From NCBI GenBank assembly GCA_012719035.1, contig JAAYBD010000046.1:1-64000 (forward strand): 64,000 bases of DNA, given 5' to 3'. Each line of letters starts with the position of its first letter. Position 1 is the first letter of the stretch. A model generated the notes under the pieces. The model did not search any database. It worked only from the letters and a program-made list of their open reading frames with translations, and had not been told where the DNA came from. This DNA is from Clostridiales bacterium. Lineage in GTDB: Bacteria > Bacillota > Clostridia > Oscillospirales > Oscillospiraceae. The translations under genes were made by a program, and so were the position numbers. Of the stretch, positions 29,695 to 37,162 are shown piece by piece.

Positions 29695-30831
29695 ATGTCG
29701 TTTCAGCTTGAAACCGGTCCCGAAAATGTTGTAACAATTAAAGTTGTCGGTGTTGGCGGTGCGGGAAACAATGTTGTAAATAGAATGGTGAAATCTGGCA
29801 CAAAAGGAGTAGAGTTCATTGCTATAAATACAGACAAGCAGGCTCTCTCTGTTTCCAGCGCTACGCAGAAGATACAGATAGGCGAGAAACTTACTCATGG
29901 ACAGGGCGCAGGTTCTGACCCTGAAATCGGAAAGCGCAGTGCGGAAGAAAGCAGAAATAATATCGCCAAGAGCTTTGAAGATGCCGACATGGTATTTATT
30001 ACTGCCGGTATGGGCGGAGGAACGGGTACGGGTGCCGCACCTATTGTTGCGGATATTGCCCGTGAGTCCGGAATACTTACAGTAGGCGTTGTCACGAAGC
30101 CTTTCAGCTTCGAGGGCAAGCGCAGAATGGATCAGGCGAAGCAGGGCATAAACGAGCTTCTCGGCAAGGTTGATTCTTTGCTCATCATACCCAATGACCG
30201 CCTTAAATTTGCGACAGACCAGCGCGTGACCTTTGCTAACGCATTTGAAATTGCGGATGATGTTCTCCATCAGGCAGTTACAAGCATTTCTGACCTCATT
30301 AAGAATACCGGCTTCATTAACTTGGACTTTGCCGACGTTACGACCATTATGAAGGATGCGGGCTTTGCACATATGGGCGTTGGTCATGCGGCGGGCAAGG
30401 GCAAGGCAGAGGACGCAGCGCGCATGGCGGTTGCAAGTCCTCTTATGGAGACTTCCATTGACGGTGCAAGAGGAGTGCTTATAAACATAACAGGCTCTAT
30501 GGACATGGGACTTGAAGATGTTGAAGCCGCTGCAAACCTTGTTCAGGCTGCGGCGCATCCCGAAGCAAACATTATTTTCGGTGCTACCTTTGATGATACA
30601 ATGGACGATGAAATTCGCGTAACCGTAATCGCAACAGGCTTCGATGATGGTCCTGTTAAGAAAGCAAGCGATGCGAAGAAGGAGCACGAACCGGAGAAGT
30701 CTCACGGACTTTTTACTGCCGCCTCTGAGATGGCTGGAGCAAATGCAAACAAAATACAGGCACAGCCCGAAGCGCAGAAGAAGGAAGAAGACCCTTTCGA
30801 CAGTATTTTTAAGATATTCAACTCAAAATAA
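29695..30831 (+). CDS. ftsZ: Cell division protein FtsZ
   Basis: [37 protein letters not shown] tubulin signature, TLGVVTKPFxFEGKRR-like region; C-terminal [13 protein letters not shown]. Confidence 0.97.
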   Translation: MSFQLETGPENVVTIKVVGVGGAGNNVVNRMVKSGTKGVEFIAINTDKQALSVSSATQKIQIGEKLTHGQGAGSDPEIGKRSAEESRNNIAKSFEDADMVFITAGMGGGTGTGAAPIVADIARESGILTVGVVTKPFSFEGKRRMDQAKQGINELLGKVDSLLIIPNDRLKFATDQRVTFANAFEIADDVLHQAVTSISDLIKNTGFINLDFADVTTIMKDAGFAHMGVGHAAGKGKAEDAARMAVASPLMETSIDGARGVLINITGSMDMGLEDVEAAANLVQAAAHPEANIIFGATFDDTMDDEIRVTVIATGFDDGPVKKASDAKKEHEPEKSHGLFTAASEMAGANANKIQAQPEAQKKEEDPFDSIFKIFNSK

Positions 30832-30839
30832 TTTCAGTT

Positions 30840-30891
30840 GAATTAAGACAATTCCCTCTGTCTCAGGTGGCGGGGGGACTTGTCTTAATTC
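30840..30891 (+). other. Long near-perfect hairpin just downstream of ftsZ
   Basis: 30840-30860 pairs with 30871-30891: 21 positions, one mismatch, 10-nt loop; no poly-T follows. Confidence 0.65.
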
Positions 30892-30905
30892 TGCAAAAAT
30901 TCTGA

Positions 30906-31784
30906 ATGGGGAGATGTTTTTTGAAAAAGACTCGAAAAGAGGGTCTCGTTTTAACCTGCTCAAAAGAACTGATTGAAATATATCTTAGAAATCATGTTTC
31001 CCGCTCGGCTGCCGAACTTTCTTATTTTATAACATTATCTGTTTTCCCCATGCTCATCTGCCTTCATGCAATGCTTATAAAGTTCCTGCCGGGCATATCT
31101 TTAACACTGGATGAGCTTAGCGGTATTATACCTCACGAGACTTTGAGGACGATAACAGATTATCTTGAATATGTTGCAGCCCATAACAATAAGGCTCTGC
31201 TGACGGCAGGAATTCTCGGTATGGCAACGACCTCTGCCGCATCTTTTAGATCTATCCACAGCATTATGGGGGAAATACAGGGTGTTTCGCGCTTCCGCGG
31301 CATCTTTACACTGCTTTTTAGCTTTGTGTTTTCTCTGATTTTCCTTGCAGCTTGTTATTTTGCAGCGATAGTTATGGTTACAGGTAACTGGCTGGTAAGG
31401 TTTATAGGCAGAATATTCCCAATGGTGGCGGGCTTTGCCGTATGGAACTGGCTCCGCTTTCCGTTGATGCTTGTATTATTTATATTCATAATTTACGGAA
31501 TTTATAGAATAACCGCACCTGCATATATAAACGGAACGTTTTTCCCGGGTGCAATTTCCGCTGCGATTATTCTTGTTCTTGTCAGTATTCTGTTTTCGTG
31601 GTTTATCAGTATGTCAACTAAGTATCCGCTTATTTACGGATCGCTCGCGTCTATTATCATTTTTATGCTGTGGATATATATCTGCGGTCAAATACTGATT
31701 ATGGGCAACGCTCTGAATGTGGTGCTGCGGCGGCATAAACCTCAAATATCAAAAAACACGGAAGCTGATAAAAATAATAAATAA
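30906..31784 (+). CDS. YihY/BrkB-family integral membrane protein
   Basis: RSAAELSYFITLSVFPMLICLHAML, STTSAASFRSIHSIM-type region, PGAISAAIILVLVSILFSWFIS, YGSLASIIIFMLWIYICGQILIMGNALNVV. Confidence 0.88.
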   Translation: MGRCFLKKTRKEGLVLTCSKELIEIYLRNHVSRSAAELSYFITLSVFPMLICLHAMLIKFLPGISLTLDELSGIIPHETLRTITDYLEYVAAHNNKALLTAGILGMATTSAASFRSIHSIMGEIQGVSRFRGIFTLLFSFVFSLIFLAACYFAAIVMVTGNWLVRFIGRIFPMVAGFAVWNWLRFPLMLVLFIFIIYGIYRITAPAYINGTFFPGAISAAIILVLVSILFSWFISMSTKYPLIYGSLASIIIFMLWIYICGQILIMGNALNVVLRRHKPQISKNTEADKNNK

Positions 31785-31798
31785 AACTTATATATAAA

Positions 31799-31830
31799 AA
31801 GAAGCCGGTAAGTAAAACCGGCTTCTTTTT
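31799..31830 (+). terminator. Rho-independent terminator
   Basis: AAGAAGCCGGT-aagtaaa-ACCGGCTTCTTTTT. Confidence 0.85.
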
Positions 31831-31929
31831 GTTTTTAAAGCATCAAAATATTGTTCCTAACAGATATACAGCATTTGGACTTGCAGAGCCTTCATAAAAT
31901 GTACAAATAAGCGATGGGGGGACGAATAA

Positions 31930-32625
31930 ATGCTGTCGAGCGCTTTCATGTTGTTGGTGAGCAGTGCGTTTTTGATGTTGCGTTTGGGTAAAAACTCGGG
32001 TTCCTTTCCCAAACCGCTGAGTGCCCGTGACGAGAAAAAATATCTTGAGCTTTGGGCAGAGGGAGATATTGAGGCCAGAAATAAACTCATAGAGCATAAT
32101 CTCCGTCTTGTAGCACACATAGTAAAGAAATACTACACTCAGTGCGCGGAACTTGATGACCTAATCTCAATAGGTACGATTGGGCTGATAAAGGGCATAT
32201 CATCGTATAAACCGGATAAGGGGGTTCGTCTGGCAACATACGCAAGCCGATGTATCGAAAACGAAGTGCTAATGTATTTTCGCTCGGCGAGAAAATCAGC
32301 ATCGGATATTTCTTTGTCGGAATCGATAGAAACAGATGGGGCGGGCAGCTCGCTCTGCCTTATGGATGTTGTATGTTTTGAAGAGGATATGCTGGAGCAG
32401 ATCAGCAGAAACGAGATGTCCCACACTATAAACAGATTGGTAAAAGATGTTCTTGACGCGCGTGAAAGTGAAATAATACGTCTGCGTTATGGACTCGGGG
32501 GAGATGTGCCGAAGACTCAGCACGAAGTGGCACAGATATGCGGTATCAGCCGCTCGTATGTTTCGCGTATAGAAAAACGGGCGCTGGAAAAATTAAGAAA
32601 AGCCTTTGAAGAAGAGGGAAATTAA
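31930..32625 (+). CDS. sigK: RNA polymerase sporulation sigma factor SigK (intact gene)
   Basis: KYLELWAEGDIEARNKLIEHNLRLVAHIVKKYYTQCAELDDLISIGTIGLIKGI, LATYASRCIENEVLMYFR, region 4 HEVAQICGISRSYVSRIEKRALEKLRKAF. Confidence 0.93.
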   Translation: MLSSAFMLLVSSAFLMLRLGKNSGSFPKPLSARDEKKYLELWAEGDIEARNKLIEHNLRLVAHIVKKYYTQCAELDDLISIGTIGLIKGISSYKPDKGVRLATYASRCIENEVLMYFRSARKSASDISLSESIETDGAGSSLCLMDVVCFEEDMLEQISRNEMSHTINRLVKDVLDARESEIIRLRYGLGGDVPKTQHEVAQICGISRSYVSRIEKRALEKLRKAFEEEGN

Positions 32626-32982
32626 TTGTCAGAAAGGCTTATAAAGCGAAAAGCGCAGTATATTTTCACTGAAGCTTTCAAAACCGCAGAGCCGCTGAGT
32701 CCGGAGAATGTATATCATAGATTTTCAATAAGGGTGTGACGGTCAAAGTTGCGCTCTTTTTTGTTTGCCTAATTTATTATTTAATTTGATATATTTATCA
32801 AAGCCAATATGGTCTTTTATCCATATTTGGAATTATGAGCCTACATATGGATACCATTTACTAAAATATTAATTATACTGCACAAAGAATGTAGCATTTT
32901 GACGAATAATGTTGTATAATCAATAAAAATAGAAAAATTTGTCGATTTATTAACGGGGGATTGAGAGAAAGGGTGCATCTAA

Positions 32983-35565
32983 GTGAATTGGATTAAAAAG
33001 AGCATCACAAGAAAAATCGGTCTGTCTATTCTTCTGGTCGTTTTTGTTCTGTTTTCTATCTATTACTTTTTTATAAATGTGCAGTTCAAGAACTACTATG
33101 AACAGCAAAGCAAGGAACTTTTGATGAATGATTCTGAATACATTTCTTCCGGAATAGAAATATTTCTTCAGAAATTCATTATGATAGTTGAGCAAGGCAA
33201 AATGAACCCGGATTTCCTCGAATTTGCGGGAGAAGTAAACGACATTAATACGATGAAGGATAACCGCCTGTTCGGCAGAATAAAAAGTCAGCTTATAGAC
33301 ATAAGCGGGTTGGACAAAAATATCGCTTTGTCATATATCGCTGTGTCGGAAGCAAATGATTTGATTACGAGCGATTATGATGGTGTTGCTATTCCTGATT
33401 ATGATTTAAATAACAGAGAGTGGTACACATCAATACTCGAAGAAGGAGACACGACCGTAACAGCTCCATATCTCGATTTGGTTACAGGGCAGATAACGGT
33501 AACAATAGCGGCGCCTTTAACCGACCAAGAGAAAGTTCTCGGTGTTTTTGCGTTGGATATCATGATAGAAGATTTGAGGAAGATGATGCTCGACCATAAA
33601 ATCGGCAAAAGCGGTTATGCTGTACTGGCTTATAATGATGGCCGTATCTTATATCATCCCGATTATAATATTAAGGATGTTGTATATGTCAAAGACATAG
33701 TGGGTGATAAATCGGAAGAGCTGTTGTCGGGAAAAAGCGGGATAACAAACTGTGTTTACAAGGGAAAAGAGAAATTTGCCGCGCATCTCCCTATAAAAAA
33801 TACGAATTTGATTGTCTTTACTATAATATCGAAAGAGGAGGTATATTCGCAGCTAAATTCATTCCTGCTGACGAACCTTTTGATTCTGGTAGGAATTCTG
33901 GCATTGAGCTATATCATGATAGCAGCGCTTAGAAATCTTATCTCCGCTCCGGTCATTAATATATCCAGAGAAATCGAAAGTTACAGCAAGAATAAAAAAG
34001 AGATTTGCCTGCCCGGGGAATATCTGGACAGAGAAGACGAACTGGGTGTTTTATCAAGAGGACTTGCTCTCATGGTACAGGAAATCTCAAATTATGTTGT
34101 TGAAACCGAGTATAAAAATCAGGAACTGATACGTGTAAAAGAGAAAATCAGCATGGAGCGCTCCTTATTCAAAACAACGATTCATTCTTTGGCCGATGGA
34201 GTCATTGCCACAGATGAATTTGGAATAATACGTATCATGAATAACGTTGCAGAGGATCTTACGGAATGGCCTGTAGAACAGGCGTACGGAAAAGGAATTG
34301 CCGAGGTTTTCCGCATTAAAATAAACGGAATAAAATTATCTGATTTATATGATGAGGTGTATATGCTCGGTCATGTTTTTCGTGCGGAAGATATACTGCT
34401 GACCAAAAGAACAGGCGAAGAACTGCTTATTGAAGGAAATGTTGCTCCCATTAAAGATGAAGAAGGCAATATTTCGGGTGCCGTTATTGTATTCAGGGAT
34501 TTTACTGAGAAGAAGCAAAAACAGGAGCAGATATTATATTTGAGCTATCATGACCAGCTTACCGGACTGTATAACAGAAGATTTTTTGAAGAAGAGTTGG
34601 AGCGTTTGGATACGGAGGAGAATTTGCCCCTATCCATAGCTATGGTGGATGTTAATGGTCTGAAGCTTACAAATGATGCCTTCGGGCACATGACAGGGGA
34701 CAAGCTTCTTATTCGAGTGGCGAAAATCCTTTCAACCGAATGCAGAAAAACAGATGTTGTTGCAAGGATTGGCGGCGATGAGTTTGTAATAATACTGCCA
34801 AAAACGACGGACACAGAGACCGGGAAAATCGTCAGCCGTATTTATAAAGCGATTGCCCGGGAGAAGATGGATAATATCATTATTTCAATCTCTATCGGGT
34901 ATGACACAAAGATAAGGAGTGATGAGCGTATTGAAAATGTAATGAATAAAGCGGAAGAGCAAATGTACATGAAAAAGCTCACCGAAAGCAAAAGCATGCG
35001 AAATAAGACGATTCAGGCCATACTAAATACTTTGCGGGAAAAGAACCAGAGGGAAAGGGTACATTGCGAAAGAGTGAGCAGGATCTGCAAAGAGATAGCA
35101 AGGCAGATGAACATGGATGAGGAAACAGCAAAGGAAATCGAGTATGCCGGACTTATGCATGATATCGGGAAAATAGCAGTTTCAGATGATATACTTAACA
35201 AGCCCGGAAGGCTGACGGATGCGGAATATCAAGAGATGAAAAGGCATACAGAAAGCGGTTATCAAATTTTAAGATCAGTGGATGCTTATACCTCATTGGC
35301 TGAAATCGCTCTTTCACATCATGAGCGCTGGGATGGAAAAGGATATCCGCGGGGCTTGGAGGGGGAGGAGATCCCTTTAATTGCGCGTATCATAACTGTG
35401 GCGGATGCATATGAGGCAATGACGGAAAACAGACCGTATAAAAAGGCGATGACCAAAGACGCGGCGATAGAAGAACTGATAAAAAATTCCGGAACACAGT
35501 TTGATCCGGAAATCGTCCGCGTGCTAATCGAAAAAGTATTTGGATTCCCAGGAAAAGACCTTTAA
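32983..35565 (+). CDS. Membrane sensor with dCache-like, PAS, GGDEF and HD-GYP domains (cyclic-dinucleotide signalling)
   Basis: Extracellular dCache-like segment between two TMs, PAS, RIGGDEFVIIL, and HDIGKIAV...HHERWDGKGYPRGL. Confidence 0.92.
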   Translation: MNWIKKSITRKIGLSILLVVFVLFSIYYFFINVQFKNYYEQQSKELLMNDSEYISSGIEIFLQKFIMIVEQGKMNPDFLEFAGEVNDINTMKDNRLFGRIKSQLIDISGLDKNIALSYIAVSEANDLITSDYDGVAIPDYDLNNREWYTSILEEGDTTVTAPYLDLVTGQITVTIAAPLTDQEKVLGVFALDIMIEDLRKMMLDHKIGKSGYAVLAYNDGRILYHPDYNIKDVVYVKDIVGDKSEELLSGKSGITNCVYKGKEKFAAHLPIKNTNLIVFTIISKEEVYSQLNSFLLTNLLILVGILALSYIMIAALRNLISAPVINISREIESYSKNKKEICLPGEYLDREDELGVLSRGLALMVQEISNYVVETEYKNQELIRVKEKISMERSLFKTTIHSLADGVIATDEFGIIRIMNNVAEDLTEWPVEQAYGKGIAEVFRIKINGIKLSDLYDEVYMLGHVFRAEDILLTKRTGEELLIEGNVAPIKDEEGNISGAVIVFRDFTEKKQKQEQILYLSYHDQLTGLYNRRFFEEELERLDTEENLPLSIAMVDVNGLKLTNDAFGHMTGDKLLIRVAKILSTECRKTDVVARIGGDEFVIILPKTTDTETGKIVSRIYKAIAREKMDNIIISISIGYDTKIRSDERIENVMNKAEEQMYMKKLTESKSMRNKTIQAILNTLREKNQRERVHCERVSRICKEIARQMNMDEETAKEIEYAGLMHDIGKIAVSDDILNKPGRLTDAEYQEMKRHTESGYQILRSVDAYTSLAEIALSHHERWDGKGYPRGLEGEEIPLIARIITVADAYEAMTENRPYKKAMTKDAAIEELIKNSGTQFDPEIVRVLIEKVFGFPGKDL

Positions 35566-35695
35566 TGCATCGTGCAGCAACGAACCGCCAAAGACGCTGA
35601 GAAACTTCATTAATTAACAAAAAGCTAACAGTAAGTACCCGCTCTTTTTCAGGACAGCACAGGTGCTTACTGTTAGTTTATTTTGGCTTATATGT

Positions 35696-36571
35696 TTAGC
35701 GCTCCGTATCTGTATGGGAAATCATTTGGCGCTCCTTGGACTTCCGACCGTTCTGCCCGAAGACCAGAAGCCCTGTAAGACCGGAGCCGCTGCCGACCAT
35801 CAGCATTACCCATAACAGCGGATTGCTGCTGTCTCCGGTTTTGGGGATGTCTTCAATCGGAACAGGTTTGCCGGAAGGCAAATCTCCCCCCGGAATCTCA
35901 TCATCGGGAATATCTGCATCAGGCAAATCTCCCGCAGGAGTGTCATCATCGGGGATATCTATTGGCGGATCATCAGGCGATGGTTCGGGGGTAGGGTAGG
36001 GTCCCTCTCCGCCGCCGCTGTTTATTGATTGCTCCGCATATAAATACCAATCAACAAAGCTCTTTGCATTTTGGAAGCTGTTGTTCATCTCAATCGGAAG
36101 TGTAAGGGAAACTGTGAGAATCTTGCTGTCACCGGGATGAAAAGTCCCAAGAAGCACCCCCTTGGCATACGGATTTTCTACGCCGCTTTCCTTATAGGCG
36201 TCCATCACGTTAAGTTCTGTTCCGCCACTTAAAACTTTCAGCGTCATACTCTTCAAAAAATCTGGAACAGTCTCCTCACCGGGAGCGGCATAGAGATAAA
36301 TCCTGAATTGCCCGCTGTTGCCCCGGGCTGACTCTACGGTAATTGTTTGCGTAAGAGTATCTCCGGGCATGACACCGCTGAAATTGTCAAACAGATTGCC
36401 GTCGTCCCTGTTGAAAGTGAAATTAGCTTGATTGCCGCTGGCCACTAAAGTGATTGTAGGATTTTCATTTTCCTCGGTTGCCAGAGTTCCGAGGGCACCT
36501 ATGCTGCAAATAAAGAGTGCGGCAAGAATGAGTACGGATGTAAGGAACAGTTTGCTCTTTTTCATATTCAT
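35696..36571 (-). CDS. Secreted surface protein with Asp/Pro-rich stalk and IPKTG sortase-like C-terminus
   Basis: N-terminal signal; PDDDTPAGDLPDADIPDDEIPGGDLPSGKPVPIEDIPKTGDSSNPLLWVMLMVGSGSGLTGLLVFGQNGRKSKER: motif, hydrophobic helix, basic tail. Confidence 0.8.
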   Translation of the reverse strand: MNMKKSKLFLTSVLILAALFICSIGALGTLATEENENPTITLVASGNQANFTFNRDDGNLFDNFSGVMPGDTLTQTITVESARGNSGQFRIYLYAAPGEETVPDFLKSMTLKVLSGGTELNVMDAYKESGVENPYAKGVLLGTFHPGDSKILTVSLTLPIEMNNSFQNAKSFVDWYLYAEQSINSGGGEGPYPTPEPSPDDPPIDIPDDDTPAGDLPDADIPDDEIPGGDLPSGKPVPIEDIPKTGDSSNPLLWVMLMVGSGSGLTGLLVFGQNGRKSKERQMISHTDTER

Positions 36572-36580
36572 CCTCCTCCG

Positions 36581-37162
36581 TCACTTTGAAGCCAACTGGC
36601 CGCCGTTTACCTGTACTGCATTCCAAGCATCTGCAACAGCCGATTCCGGTTCTGCTTGAATTGCCTCGCAGAGTATTTGCAGATTCATCTTGTATCCATC
36701 GCTGGAAGTTTTGACTGCTGCACTGTTTATCAGTACGGGGGTAAGAGCATTAGGTGCGATTTTGCTCTTGCAGTAATAGTAGCCATCGGAGCCCTTGAAC
36801 CAGGAACCTGTGCTGATTGAAATAGACAGATCATTTAGACTTGCGGTTTGGTTGACTACATTGCCGCTTCCGTCTTCCCACGTGGGGATTACTGCAACTC
36901 GAATCCATGCGTCAATATCGCCGGTGTTCCGGATTTTAACATTGCTTTTGGTTGTGTTGTTAAATGTTTCCTCAACTTTGCTGGTCACAGCAACCGTCTT
37001 GAAGCTGTTTCCTATAGTGCCGGATGAAACTGCGAGCAATGCAAGGGTGCCGCCTGCGGCAACACCTAAGATAAGGAGCAGTGACAGCAGCAGAGCCGCA
37101 GACCTGCCGTTGCCCCGTCTATTATACCTGCGGATTTTTATTAGGCGGTCACCTCTTTTCAT
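36581..37162 (-). CDS. TasA/SipW-cognate-type secreted protein (paralogue 4)
   Basis: AALLLSLLLILGVAAGGTLALLAVSSGTIGNSFKT; SNVKIRNTGDIDAWIRVAVIP; LQILCEAIQA. Confidence 0.72.
   Translation of the reverse strand: MKRGDRLIKIRRYNRRGNGRSAALLLSLLLILGVAAGGTLALLAVSSGTIGNSFKTVAVTSKVEETFNNTTKSNVKIRNTGDIDAWIRVAVIPTWEDGSGNVVNQTASLNDLSISISTGSWFKGSDGYYYCKSKIAPNALTPVLINSAAVKTSSDGYKMNLQILCEAIQAEPESAVADAWNAVQVNGGQLASK

Noticed and set aside
29668-30705. 345-aa minus-strand ORF opposite ftsZ
   Set aside because: Mirror of the ftsZ coding strand; Cys/His/Arg-rich composition typical of antisense translation.
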